In this document: piece by piece, positions 1-8,614 of the stretch | Layout: the number at the start of each line of letters is the position of its first letter | Position numbering within the stretch: the stretch's first letter is position 1 | Origin: JABHCC01 sp034658635 | Lineage (GTDB): Bacteria; Bacteroidota; Bacteroidia; Bacteroidales; UBA12481 | Assembly (NCBI GenBank): GCA_034658635.1 | Contig: JAYEFL010000039.1 | Location: 1 to 19,223, forward strand | Direction: 5' to 3' | DNA length: 19,223 bases | Position numbers and translations under genes: made by a program | The notes under the pieces: generated by a model | Told to the model about the DNA's origin: nothing | What the model saw: the letters and a program-made list of their open reading frames with translations, nothing else | Database searches by the model: none

Positions 1-1
1 C

Positions 2-970
2 AATCGTTTCAATTGGAAAACACCATATATTCTTGATCCAACTGATCCAAAGATTATGTATCTCGGTTCACATAAGGTTTACAAATCTACTAACCGGGCT
101 CAATCATGGACTCAAATCAGTGATGATCTTACTAATGGTGATGCAGGAGATTGGAATTATGCAACCCTCACAGCACTCGCAGCTTCACCGGTAAATGGAA
201 ATATTCTATATGCCGGAACAGACGATGGTAATGTATGGGTAAACACAGATGGTGGAACCACCAAAACCTGGACAAAGATATCAGACAATCTTCCAGTTCG
301 TTGGGTTTCCAGCCTGGCAACAGATCCATTTGATGAAAACACAGCATACGTAGCATTTTCCGGACTAAGATATTTTGACTACGAGCCACATCTTTTCAGA
401 ACAACTGATCTGGGAGCAACATGGGAAGATATTTCCGGAAATATCCCAGACATCCCGGTTAATCAAATAACTATTGATCCTGATAATCAGGGCACATTCT
501 ATGTTGCAACCGATAATGGTGTTTATGTCAGTTACGATTCTGGAACCAACTGGGAAGCTCTCGGAAATGGATTGCCTACCGTACCGGTTCTTGATCTGAA
601 TTTACATCGCCCTACCCGAACTCTGTTGGCTGCAACATTCGGCCGCTCACAATACTTGATTAAAGTAAAAGCAGCAAGTGGAACAGGTGAAATTGACAAA
701 CCAGTTGAAGGTTTATCAGCATACCCAAATCCAAGCATGGAAGATCTGAAAATTGAGTTTTCCCTGAACTCCAACCAGGATGGTAAACTATTGATTTACA
801 ATATGACCGGACAGGTAATTAGCACCCTGAAAGAAGGAAGCTTTGAACAGGGTCAGCATTCTTATACCTGGGATGGTTCTCAGGATGGTCAAAACCGAAT
901 ACCTGGCATGTATATCTGCCGACTGGTCACTGATAAGCAGATACTTTCAAAAAGGCTTATTCTTCAATAG
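2..970 (+). CDS. Asp-box beta-propeller (sialidase/VPS10-like) protein with T9SS tail, 5' truncated
   Basis: This is the C-terminal 322 residues of a larger secreted protein. The frame stays open to the left edge of the window, so the ATG at 56 is internal. Four Asp-box-like turns (SxDxGxxW type) are visible: STNRAQSW, NTDGGTTKTW, TTDLGATW and SYDSGTNW. Each sits in a propeller blade repeat, as in BNR/sortilin-type glycosyl hydrolase-like proteins of Bacteroidetes. The last ~85 residues form a type-A T9SS sorting domain, starting with the YPNPS motif and ending in KRLILQ. That predicts export across the outer membrane and surface attachment or release. The substrate cannot be told, because Asp boxes are structural and the catalytic part, if any, lies outside the window. 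The next gene starts 18 bases downstream on the same strand, suggesting co-transcription. Confidence 0.85.
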   Translation, partial: NRFNWKTPYILDPTDPKIMYLGSHKVYKSTNRAQSWTQISDDLTNGDAGDWNYATLTALAASPVNGNILYAGTDDGNVWVNTDGGTTKTWTKISDNLPVRWVSSLATDPFDENTAYVAFSGLRYFDYEPHLFRTTDLGATWEDISGNIPDIPVNQITIDPDNQGTFYVATDNGVYVSYDSGTNWEALGNGLPTVPVLDLNLHRPTRTLLAATFGRSQYLIKVKAASGTGEIDKPVEGLSAYPNPSMEDLKIEFSLNSNQDGKLLIYNMTGQVISTLKEGSFEQGQHSYTWDGSQDGQNRIPGMYICRLVTDKQILSKRLILQ

Positions 971-988
971 ATAAAAAACCTTGTCAAT

Positions 989-3391
989 ATGAAAAAAAAT
1001 AAAGTACTCAGAATCGTTCTTTACACTTTAGCCGTACTGGTTATAGCAGGATGGTTATTTATCCGAAATATTACTCATGGCCCACTTCCTGATTACGATC
1101 AGGATATTCAGCTCAGTGGATTACAGGCTCCTGTTGAAGTATTTCGGGATTCATTTGCAATTCCTCACATCTATGCAGAAAATGAAAAGGATCTGTACAT
1201 GACCGTAGGATATGTAATGGCCCAGGATCGACTGTGGCAGATGGATCTTCTGAGGCGTGTTACCACGGGGCGACTGGCAGAAATCTTGTCAGATGATCTT
1301 CTGGAGGTTGACCAATTGATGAGATCTCTTGAGATGAGTAATAAATCAGCCAAAATGTTTACCAAAGCAAGCCCGCAACTCAGAGAATGCATACTGGCAT
1401 TTACAGATGGAGTCAATCAGTTTATCGAACAAAATAAAAACCATCTCCCATTTGAATTCAAACTATTGGGCTATACTCCTGATCAATGGGAACCCATTCA
1501 TTCCATTAACCTAATTGGCTATATGGCTTGGGATCTTTCAACAGGATGGCCAAATGAGCTAACGCTATTTAAAGTGAGGGAGAAGGTAGACGAAAAGAAA
1601 TTTGGTGATTTCGTTCCAAATATCCCGGGTCAGTCAACAAGTATTTATCCTGATTTTCAACTAGACGAAACCGAAGGTGAGGTTCTGACTGCCTTACAGC
1701 TTCTTACCAAAAAGCTGGATGACTTAGGATTGGATATTTTCAGGGGAAGTAATAACTGGGTTGCTTCAGGAAGCAAAACGAAATCTGGCAAACCACTATT
1801 AGCCAATGACATGCACCTGGGCCTATCAGTACCCGGTATTTGGTATCAAATGCATCAGGTGGTTCCCGGAAAAATAAATGTTACCGGTGTAGTTCTGCCC
1901 GGACAACCGATGATTGTTGCCGGTCATAATCAAAATATCGCATGGGGTTTTACCAATGTCATGACTGACGGGCTCGACTTCTATGAAGAAACCATCAATC
2001 CTGACAATCCTGATGAATATTTACTGGATGGAGAATGGAAGAAATTCAGAGTAGTTGAAGAACATGTTATTAATAATGCTGGCGATACAGTTGTTATGAT
2101 TAATAAATTCACTCATCGGGGACCGGTTGTATCTGATATCAAAGCTTTACCTGGTAAAATAATCTCAATGAGTTGGGTTGGGCTACTTGATTCAAATGAA
2201 TTACGCACAGTTTTCCTTCTTAATAAAGCCAAAAACTGGGATGAATTCCGTGAGGCCATAAAATCTTTTGTTAGTGTGAATCAGAATATTGTTTATGCTG
2301 ACACAGAAGGCAACATAGGACTGCATTCAACCATTGGAATCCCAATACGGGAAGCTGGCGGAATTGGTGTTTATCCGGGTGATACCAGCTTGTATGACTG
2401 GAAAGGTCTGGTACCTTTCGAAGAACTGCCATATGAATTTAATCCTGAAAGCGGCTTTTTATCTTCAGCCAATAACCGAACTACAGATCCTGATTATCCC
2501 TATTACATCAGCAGCTGGTTTGATCTTCCTTACCGTCAGGATCGCATTCAGGAATTATTGAAAAATAATGAAAAGATTGGTATTGATGATTTCATCAGTG
2601 TTCAAGCCGACCAACACTCAAAAATGGCTGAGAAATTCAATCCTGTATTTGTTCAGCAACTGATGAAATCAGACGAATTAACAGCAACTGAAAAAGAAGC
2701 CATGGAAGAACTCAAAGCATGGGACTTCTCTTTGTCACGAGAATCAGTAGCAGCAACTATATTTGAATATCTGTACTTTAACACCTGCAAGGAACTGGCA
2801 GAAGATGAACTAGGTGAAGAGTTATTCGATGAATTTGCCGGCAAGAAGATCATGATAAAAAACTTCATGGAGAACATTCTGGTCAATCAGAAATCATCAT
2901 GGTGTGACAATATTCAAACATCTGATACTAAAGAAACATTTGAGCAAATTGTATTATCAGCTTTCAAAGTGTCACTTAATGATATTAATACATTAATGGG
3001 CTCGCAAACAGACAAATGGGAGTGGGGCAAGATCCACCAAATCACACTGAAGCATCCCTTGTCCTCGGTCAATATTGTCGATAAACTTTTAAATCTCAGC
3101 CGGGGTCCCTATCCGGTAGGTGGAAGCCATCATACTGTTTGTCCGTATTCTTACAGTTTCATGGAACCAGGCAGTGTTGACCACGGAGCATCACACAGAC
3201 ATATTTTTGATCTGTCTGACTGGGACAAGTCACTAACAGTAATTCCAACCGGAAACTCCGGCATACCTGCAAGCAGTCACTATTGTGATCAGTCTGAATT
3301 GTATGTTAACAATCAGTATCATGCTGATTATGTTTCACGGGAGAAGGTTGAGGCTTCATCCAAATACAGGATGACAGTAAATAGAAAATAG
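989..3391 (+). CDS. Penicillin acylase family (S45) Ntn hydrolase, membrane-anchored
   Basis: An 800-residue penicillin amidase-family protein of normal precursor length. Members are made as one chain and cut autocatalytically to expose an N-terminal Ser, Thr or Cys nucleophile. They hydrolyse amides such as beta-lactam side chains, acyl-homoserine lactones or other N-acyl compounds. Here the predicted nucleophile is Ser254 in RGSNNW, at the expected junction after an alpha chain and spacer. WGFTN (319-323) matches the conserved oxyanion-hole segment, and N495 in SSANNR is the likely second conserved Asn. The C-terminal segment VDHGASHRHIFDLSDW and the following GNSGIPAS stretch are also typical. 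Residues ~7-26 form one hydrophobic segment, so the enzyme is probably periplasmic and inner-membrane anchored; there is no T9SS tail. The true substrate cannot be read from the sequence. Confidence 0.92.
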   Translation: MKKNKVLRIVLYTLAVLVIAGWLFIRNITHGPLPDYDQDIQLSGLQAPVEVFRDSFAIPHIYAENEKDLYMTVGYVMAQDRLWQMDLLRRVTTGRLAEILSDDLLEVDQLMRSLEMSNKSAKMFTKASPQLRECILAFTDGVNQFIEQNKNHLPFEFKLLGYTPDQWEPIHSINLIGYMAWDLSTGWPNELTLFKVREKVDEKKFGDFVPNIPGQSTSIYPDFQLDETEGEVLTALQLLTKKLDDLGLDIFRGSNNWVASGSKTKSGKPLLANDMHLGLSVPGIWYQMHQVVPGKINVTGVVLPGQPMIVAGHNQNIAWGFTNVMTDGLDFYEETINPDNPDEYLLDGEWKKFRVVEEHVINNAGDTVVMINKFTHRGPVVSDIKALPGKIISMSWVGLLDSNELRTVFLLNKAKNWDEFREAIKSFVSVNQNIVYADTEGNIGLHSTIGIPIREAGGIGVYPGDTSLYDWKGLVPFEELPYEFNPESGFLSSANNRTTDPDYPYYISSWFDLPYRQDRIQELLKNNEKIGIDDFISVQADQHSKMAEKFNPVFVQQLMKSDELTATEKEAMEELKAWDFSLSRESVAATIFEYLYFNTCKELAEDELGEELFDEFAGKKIMIKNFMENILVNQKSSWCDNIQTSDTKETFEQIVLSAFKVSLNDINTLMGSQTDKWEWGKIHQITLKHPLSSVNIVDKLLNLSRGPYPVGGSHHTVCPYSYSFMEPGSVDHGASHRHIFDLSDWDKSLTVIPTGNSGIPASSHYCDQSELYVNNQYHADYVSREKVEASSKYRMTVNRK

Positions 3392-3432
3392 AACTTAAGG
3401 CTAGGGAATAAGAATAAGTTAGAATTAAACCA

Positions 3433-4992
3433 ATGTCTAAAAATATAATAAAAAGTGCACTGCTCTGTTTCATTGCCATTTTGATTTCAGGAACACTAAA
3501 GGGGCAGGAGTTCTCTGATCGCTATGTTTTTTATCATAGCATGGATGAAGTTTACGAAATGCTTCATGGCTTTGCACAAACCTATCCTGCATTGGTTTAC
3601 ACCGATACTATTGGCTTCAGCCAGGAAAAAGAATATCCTATTATCGCCCTCAGGATCAGTGATAATCCTGGCATTGACGAAGATGAGCCCTGTGTTATGT
3701 ATGATGGTTTGCATCATGCCAGAGAACCTATTAGCATGGAGGTTTGTCTCAATCTGATCAACCACCTTCTTACTGGATATGGAACAGACGAACAAATAAC
3801 CCAATGGGTGAATGAAACTGAAATATGGGTAATTCCAATGATGAATCCGGAGGGATGGGAATATGTGGTGGATGAGAGCCTTGTCTACCCTTACTGGCGC
3901 AAGAATCTGCGAGACAACAATGGCAATGGACAATTTGATCCATCCGTTGATGGTGTGGATATTAACAGGAATTATGATTTTAACTGGTTACAGGGTGGGA
4001 GCGGTAATTATGGCAGCTTGACTTATCGAGGGCCAGCCCCCTTTTCGGAGGGTGAAGCTAAAGCGAAAAGAGACTTGGCCTTACGTGAAAAACCAATAAT
4101 ATCCCTGAGTTATCACACTTATGGTGAAATTATTATTTATTCATGGTCTGATAGGCCAGAGGCTCCTGATCAGGATTTGATTCTTTCGATTGCCACCGAA
4201 GTAGCCTCACGAATCCCATCATCAACAGGTTCTGGCACATATAATCCAACAGTCTCCAATTGTCAGAATGGATTCAGTCGCTGCTGGATGTATGCGGTAG
4301 CAGGAAGCCTGGAGTATACAGTGGAATGTGCCAAAGAATTTATCCCGGATGGGGCAGCCGGCTTGGAGATTGCCGAGCAAAATCTGGAAGGAGCATTGTA
4401 TATTCTTGACCGGGTACACGGCTCAGGCTTACAAATTCATGTAAAGGATGCCATATCAGGAGAGCCAGTAGTTGCCACCATCAAAGTACCCGAGATTTAT
4501 CAGGAAGTTTTGACACCAAGAACCACTGATTCCATTTTCGGAAGGTTCGATCGATTGCTTTTGCCCGGAAACTACAATCTTGAGATAAGCTCAAGTGGCT
4601 ATGAAACGCAGCTACGTGAAAACATTCCGGTGGCAGAAAACCGGAAAACTCCGGTTGAAATCTTTTTGCAGCCTGAATCAGTATCAAGCAAAGATGTTCT
4701 GATTGCATCGAGAGGCGGAAAATTGCTAATCAACAAGATTTATCCAAATCCTTTCAGAGAGGAATTCACAATGGATTTCACCCTGTATGAGAATACTCCT
4801 GTTCAAATATTATTAACTGATTTTACTGGTCGTCATGTTCAGCTTCTGCTAAATGAAACACGAGCTGCCGGTCAGCACCAATTAAAGTGGAAAACCCAGA
4901 CTGCAGGGATAAATCTGCAACCCGGGTTTTATCTTATTTCTGTCCAGACCAAAAGTAGCAGGCTGACAAAAAGGATTTTAATGAACCGCTAG
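3433..4992 (+). CDS. M14 zinc carboxypeptidase with CarboxypepD_reg-like domain and T9SS tail
   Basis: A 519-residue secreted metallocarboxypeptidase that removes C-terminal amino acids from peptides. A signal peptide covers about residues 1-24, ending near LKGQ. The catalytic domain contains the zinc HxxE motif as H95-A-R-E98, the third zinc ligand His228 in SYHTYGE, and the general-base Glu298 in YTVECAKE. DINRNYDFNW is the conserved M14 substrate-binding region. After it comes a small beta-sandwich regulatory-type domain (about 335-420, with LLPGNYNLEISSSGY). A type-A T9SS sorting domain follows from YPNPF to the C-terminus, with TKRILMNR at the end. It lies 41 bases after the penicillin acylase gene with no recognisable promoter between, so the two may be co-transcribed. 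Its stop codon overlaps the stop of the convergent fusA gene. Exact peptide specificity (A/B or E type) is not determined. Confidence 0.93.
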   Translation: MSKNIIKSALLCFIAILISGTLKGQEFSDRYVFYHSMDEVYEMLHGFAQTYPALVYTDTIGFSQEKEYPIIALRISDNPGIDEDEPCVMYDGLHHAREPISMEVCLNLINHLLTGYGTDEQITQWVNETEIWVIPMMNPEGWEYVVDESLVYPYWRKNLRDNNGNGQFDPSVDGVDINRNYDFNWLQGGSGNYGSLTYRGPAPFSEGEAKAKRDLALREKPIISLSYHTYGEIIIYSWSDRPEAPDQDLILSIATEVASRIPSSTGSGTYNPTVSNCQNGFSRCWMYAVAGSLEYTVECAKEFIPDGAAGLEIAEQNLEGALYILDRVHGSGLQIHVKDAISGEPVVATIKVPEIYQEVLTPRTTDSIFGRFDRLLLPGNYNLEISSSGYETQLRENIPVAENRKTPVEIFLQPESVSSKDVLIASRGGKLLINKIYPNPFREEFTMDFTLYENTPVQILLTDFTGRHVQLLLNETRAAGQHQLKWKTQTAGINLQPGFYLISVQTKSSRLTKRILMNR

Positions 4993-7064
4993 TTCTTCTC
5001 AGCCTTAGCTTTCCGGATATCCTCAAGAATCTCTTCCTGCATTGATTTAGGCAATGCAATGTACTGGTGAAACTCCATAGAGAAGTTAGCTCTGCCACTT
5101 GAAATATTTCTTAGCGTTGTGGCATAGCCAAACATTTCTGAAAGAGGTACAAAACCACTCAGCTTTTGTGATCCCTTACGATATCTTCTCATTGACTCAA
5201 TCTTACCTCTTCTGCGATTCAGATTTCCAACAATATCACCGATATAATCATCAGGAGTATTCACTTCAACCTTCATAACAGGCTCCAACAGAACTGGATT
5301 GGCCTTTGCAAAACCATTCTTAAAGCAAATAGATGCACAGGTTTGGAATGCAAAATCTGATGAATCCACTGCATGAAACTTTCCATCCAGCAAGGTTACC
5401 TTAACATTTTCGATAGGGAAACCAGCCAGGATTCCTTTGGCCAGAGTCTTAACAATACCCTTTTGAACAGAAGGGATATATTCTGTAGGTATTGCACCCC
5501 CTTTAATTTTATTTACAAATTCGAAACCACCATCATCCTTTGGCTCAATCCTCATCGATACCTGAGCAAACTGACCTTTACCACCTGATTGTTTAGCATG
5601 TCGGTATTCTACCTCTACTTCTGTTGTCAGGGCTTCACGATAAGCCACTGCTGGCTCTCCAACATTTACTTCAACTTTGAACTCTTCTTTTAGTCGGTCA
5701 ACCAGAATTTCAAGGTGCAATTCACCCATCCCAGCCATAATGGTTTCTTCTGTTTCATCATCAAAACGTACATTAAATGAAGGATCTTCATTTGACAGTT
5801 TTGCTAATGCTTCTCCCAATTTACCCTGTTCTTTCCTTGATTTAGGATTAATTGTTAATTCAATTACGGTAGGAGGAACTGTTATCGACTCCAGATAAAG
5901 AGGATTTTCAGGATCACAAAGGGTATCTCCTGTTTTAGTATGCTTCATCCCTATCAGAGCAACTATATCTCCCGGACCAGCTGTTTTAATCTCTTCACGA
6001 TCCTTGGCATGAATCTTCAAAATCCTTCCAATTCGTTCAGATTTTCCTTTTGTACTATTCAGAATAGACATTCCGCTTGTCAGCTTACCCGAGTATATTC
6101 GGATAAAAGTCTGTTGACCTACATAAGGATCATTGATCAATTTAAAAGCCAGGGCAGAAAAAGGGGCCTTTTCAGAAGGACAGCGACTATGAGTCTTCTC
6201 TTCATCGTCAAGATCCATCCCAATCGTTGCTCCAACATCAACAGGTGCAGGCAAATAATCTACCACTGCATCCAACATAAGCTGAACTCCTTTATTTTTA
6301 TAAGCTGCTCCACAGAAAACCGGAGTAATAAGTAATTTAAGGGTAGCTTCCCTGGCAGCAGTTTTCAATAATTCATTTGGGATAGGCTGATCATCAAGAA
6401 AAAGCTCCAAAATTTCCTCATTGAAATCTGCCAGTCTTTCAATCACCTGTGCTCTTACCTCTTCATACTTTGCCTCATAATCCTCCGGAATAGGAACTTC
6501 AATCCGCTCATAATCTCTGAATTCAAAGGCTTTACCTTCAATCACATCAATCATCCCAATGAAATTATGTTCAGCACCTATTGGCACCTGGAATGGGATA
6601 GCGTGAGCATCAAGATATTCATTCATCTGACCAACAACCTCGAAAAACTCAGAACCTGTACGATCCATTTTATTGATAAATGCGATTCTGGGTACTTTGT
6701 AGCGGTCGGCTTGATACCAAACGGTCTCACTTTGGGGCTCAACCCCTCCAACGGCACAAAATACTGCAACCATTCCATCAATAACTCTCAGAGAACGCTC
6801 TACCTCAATAGTAAAGTCTACGTGACCAGGAGTATCAATAATATTAACCTGGTGATCATTCCATGTAGTAGTAATTGCTGCAGAAGCAATGGTAATTCCT
6901 CTATCCTGCTCCTGCTTCATGAAATCCATGGTGGCCTGTCCATCATGCACCTCACCAACTTTACGATTGATTCCGGTGAGAAATAAAATTCTCTCTGTAA
7001 CAGTGGTTTTTCCTGCATCAATATGTGCAGCAATTCCAATGTTTCTAAGCTTAGTAAACGACAT
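4989..7064 (-). CDS. fusA: Elongation factor G
   Basis: A 691-residue translational GTPase that drives ribosomal translocation. All GTPase motifs are intact: G1 AHIDAGKT (13-20), switch I with RGITI (55-59), G3 DTPGH (77-81) and G4 NKMD (131-134). Domains II-V follow, including the domain IV/V region with FGYATTLRN. The length is standard for EF-G. It is not the longer, divergent EF-G2 typical of Bacteroides, which lacks a normal RGITI-type switch. The switch I region reads MDFMKQEQDRGITIASAAI rather than the common TITSAATT form, so it may belong to another EF-G subfamily such as spdEFG-like; a tree would be needed. No rpsL, rpsG or tuf flanks it, so it is not in a str operon here. A Bacteroidetes-type promoter lies 30 bases upstream. 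Its 3' end overlaps the convergent carboxypeptidase gene. Confidence 0.97.
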   Translation of the reverse strand: MSFTKLRNIGIAAHIDAGKTTVTERILFLTGINRKVGEVHDGQATMDFMKQEQDRGITIASAAITTTWNDHQVNIIDTPGHVDFTIEVERSLRVIDGMVAVFCAVGGVEPQSETVWYQADRYKVPRIAFINKMDRTGSEFFEVVGQMNEYLDAHAIPFQVPIGAEHNFIGMIDVIEGKAFEFRDYERIEVPIPEDYEAKYEEVRAQVIERLADFNEEILELFLDDQPIPNELLKTAAREATLKLLITPVFCGAAYKNKGVQLMLDAVVDYLPAPVDVGATIGMDLDDEEKTHSRCPSEKAPFSALAFKLINDPYVGQQTFIRIYSGKLTSGMSILNSTKGKSERIGRILKIHAKDREEIKTAGPGDIVALIGMKHTKTGDTLCDPENPLYLESITVPPTVIELTINPKSRKEQGKLGEALAKLSNEDPSFNVRFDDETEETIMAGMGELHLEILVDRLKEEFKVEVNVGEPAVAYREALTTEVEVEYRHAKQSGGKGQFAQVSMRIEPKDDGGFEFVNKIKGGAIPTEYIPSVQKGIVKTLAKGILAGFPIENVKVTLLDGKFHAVDSSDFAFQTCASICFKNGFAKANPVLLEPVMKVEVNTPDDYIGDIVGNLNRRRGKIESMRRYRKGSQKLSGFVPLSEMFGYATTLRNISSGRANFSMEFHQYIALPKSMQEEILEDIRKAKAEKN

Positions 7065-7093
7065 AAAAAGGTAACTAGTTAAAAATTAGCGTG

Positions 7094-7101
7094 CAAAAGT
7101 A
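7094..7101 (-). promoter_or_regulatory. Predicted Bacteroidetes -7 element for fusA
   Basis: On the minus strand the sequence reads TACTTTTG followed by CAC, matching the Bacteroidetes housekeeping -7 consensus TAnnTTTG. A candidate TTG (-33) lies about 23 bases further upstream in GATTTGAAC, at the long end of the known spacing. Transcription would start about 20 bases before the fusA ATG. Confidence 0.6.
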
Positions 7102-7168
7102 TACAAAAGACGCGAAGTTTTGTTCAAATCTTATAAAAATATTTATAATAATTAGTTATTTTGGCACT

Positions 7169-7444
7169 ATGATAAAGCGTTTTTTAGTTTTTATTCTTCT
7201 TTTCTCAGGATTCATTGGATTGAATTCGTGCAGTGACAATCCCAAAAAGACCGTTTACTATACAGTGACGAATGTAACAATCGATAATGATGATGGTTAC
7301 CGTTTTAGTCTCAGAAACCAGGAAACAGGTCACGCTGCTTTTGTTCACTACCTTGATCTCCGTTTCAAGAAAGGAGATGAACTTGTCATGAAAAGAACCA
7401 GGAAAGAAGTAAGCTTCACTTTAATATCAGATTCTAAACAATAA
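7169..7444 (+). CDS. Small predicted lipoprotein, function unknown
   Basis: A 91-residue protein if started at the ATG at 7169. This start gives a clean N-terminal signal MIKRFLVFILLFSGFIGLNS followed by Cys21, a plausible lipobox (LNSC) with SDN after the cysteine. The mature protein would be a ~70-residue, mostly beta-strand domain with many charged residues, attached to a membrane. A GTG at 7091 extends the frame by 26 residues, but it would bury the signal peptide and overlap the fusA promoter, so the shorter form is preferred. I do not recognise the family. It ends 15 bases from the end of the convergent Crp/Fnr-type gene. A weak -7-like TTATTTTG sits only six bases before the ATG. Confidence 0.65.
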   Translation: MIKRFLVFILLFSGFIGLNSCSDNPKKTVYYTVTNVTIDNDDGYRFSLRNQETGHAAFVHYLDLRFKKGDELVMKRTRKEVSFTLISDSKQ

Positions 7445-7459
7445 GAGCTCATTGATTTT

Positions 7460-8110
7460 TCAACCATGCAAGCTCATTTCCTTCAGTTTATCCTGATCCT
7501 CAATTGTTATTAATCTTCCTGCTACCCTGATAATCCTTTCCTTATCAAACTCTTTCAGAAACTTTACAGCACTTTCCAAAGAAATACTGGCAAAATCGGC
7601 AATATCTTGTCGCGACAGGAATTCAAAAATATTCTCCTCTAAGTGCTGAGGTTCAGACAAATACAATAGAGCCGAAGCCAATTTGCCCCGCATCTGATTG
7701 TATGACAGGCTTTTAATTAGCTGTACAAGTCTGGTTTCGTGATGATAATTCTGAGATGAAATACGGATAGCCAACTCAGGGTTCATCATCAATAATTTGC
7801 CTAAACTATCCTTATCTATCATGCAGGTTAAAGTATCCTTAAGAGCGATAGCTGTTGCTGAGTATCTACTTTCTCCAAAAACAGCAGACAGAGCCAGGAA
7901 GTCTCCTTTTCCTGCAATGCGGAGATTAATTTGCTTTTTCGAGCCTGTTTGCAGGCAAATCTTTGCTAATCCTTCTACAATATATATTACATAAGGAGCA
8001 AATGCTCCCTGCTTGTAAATATTCTCTCCCTTAAAATAAGTCAGACGAGTCTTACTCTCCTTCAACAGATCCAACTCAGCAGGGAAGCTACTCATATTAC
8101 CTGTATTCAT
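7460..8110 (-). CDS. Crp/Fnr family transcriptional regulator
   Basis: A 216-residue regulator with a cyclic-nucleotide-binding-type beta-roll (about 22-110, with FKGENIYKQG and YIVEGLAKI), a dimerisation helix (about 112-145) and a C-terminal winged helix-turn-helix (about 163-205). The HTH reads LSRQDIADFASISLES followed by the recognition helix AVKFLKEF, with RII after it. No N-terminal cysteine cluster is present, so it is not an oxygen-sensing FNR. The phosphate-binding region reads FGESRYSATA and does not match the canonical RSA of E. coli Crp, so cAMP binding is uncertain. It is divergent from the thioredoxin operon with about 145 bases between the start codons, an arrangement that often means the regulator controls the neighbouring operon. 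That link is inference; I saw no defined operator palindrome between them. Confidence 0.9.
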   Translation of the reverse strand: MNTGNMSSFPAELDLLKESKTRLTYFKGENIYKQGAFAPYVIYIVEGLAKICLQTGSKKQINLRIAGKGDFLALSAVFGESRYSATAIALKDTLTCMIDKDSLGKLLMMNPELAIRISSQNYHHETRLVQLIKSLSYNQMRGKLASALLYLSEPQHLEENIFEFLSRQDIADFASISLESAVKFLKEFDKERIIRVAGRLITIEDQDKLKEMSLHG

Positions 8111-8136
8111 TAATCAGTCTCTCAAAAATGATTGTG

Positions 8137-8144
8137 CAAATTTA
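8137..8144 (-). promoter_or_regulatory. Predicted -7 element for the Crp/Fnr-type gene
   Basis: The minus strand reads TAAATTTG followed by CAC, an exact match to TAnnTTTG. It lies 26 bases upstream of the regulator's ATG. No convincing TTG at -33 was found; the upstream sequence is a T-run. Confidence 0.55.
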
Positions 8145-8202
8145 TCAAAAAAAAAGTTGACATTTAACAGTATAAAACTTGCCATACTCCTATACAATTT
8201 TC

Positions 8203-8233
8203 TTGTTGGAATACAGACCAAAGAATACTTTTG
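8203..8233 (+). promoter_or_regulatory. Predicted Bacteroidetes promoter of the thioredoxin operon
   Basis: TACTTTTG at 8226-8233 (then CAC) matches the -7 consensus TAnnTTTG. Two TTG triplets at 8203-8205 and 8206-8208 lie 20 and 17 bases upstream, both inside the usual spacing. The start would fall near 8240, about 15 bases before the ATG at 8256. This is the best promoter match in the window. Confidence 0.7.
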
Positions 8234-8255
8234 CACTGAAAAAAAAACATATAAG

Positions 8256-8606
8256 ATGAAATTTCTACAAACTGGTTTACAAGAAATCGAGACTGCTGCT
8301 GAATTAGAAAAAATGATCAGCGAAAATGAGAATGTAATGGTATGCTGTGGTCGCATGGGACCAATGTGTATCCCTGTATATGATATTATGGAGGAGCTTG
8401 AAGAGGACTATCCAGAGATAAAATTTGCTGTAATGTCTTTTGACACACCGGAAGCAGGAATTATTCACAATGCACCTGAGTGTCACGGCTTCATGGGACT
8501 TCCCTTTACCATGTATTACAAAAATGGCAAAGTTTCTGCTGCTACTTCCAGCATCCAAAGCAGGGATCAGGTAATGTCTGTGATAAACGACAAACTGAAT
8601 AATTAA
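8256..8606 (+). CDS. Atypical thioredoxin-fold protein
   Basis: A 116-residue cytoplasmic protein of thioredoxin size. The ATG at 8256 is chosen because the open frame upstream (to 8157) crosses the predicted promoter at 8203-8233. The fold is shown by an N-terminal helix, the segment GPMCIPVYDIMEELEEDYP, which aligns with the active-site loop and helix after CGPC, and the cis-proline region FMGLPFTMYYKNGK. The usual WCGPC is absent: cysteines are at 30 and 31 (VCCGRMG), 38 (PMCIP) and 76 (PECHG). The redox pair may therefore be Cys31/Cys38 or another combination. It starts a four-gene same-strand run, with thioredoxin reductase only 8 bases downstream, so it is probably that enzyme's partner. 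Disulfide reductase activity is inferred, not shown. Confidence 0.82.
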   Translation: MKFLQTGLQEIETAAELEKMISENENVMVCCGRMGPMCIPVYDIMEELEEDYPEIKFAVMSFDTPEAGIIHNAPECHGFMGLPFTMYYKNGKVSAATSSIQSRDQVMSVINDKLNN

Positions 8607-8614
8607 TCAATCTG

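Noticed and set aside
5373..6986. Several open frames on the plus strand across the fusA gene (the longest 131 and 139 codons)
   Set aside because: They lie antisense to a fully conserved EF-G gene, have no family resemblance and arise from its codon composition.
7091..7168. GTG start extending the small lipoprotein by 26 residues
   Set aside because: It would bury the signal peptide and overlaps the predicted fusA promoter on the opposite strand.
8157..8255. Upstream extension of the thioredoxin-fold frame
   Set aside because: The best promoter in the window lies within it, so the transcript should begin after it.
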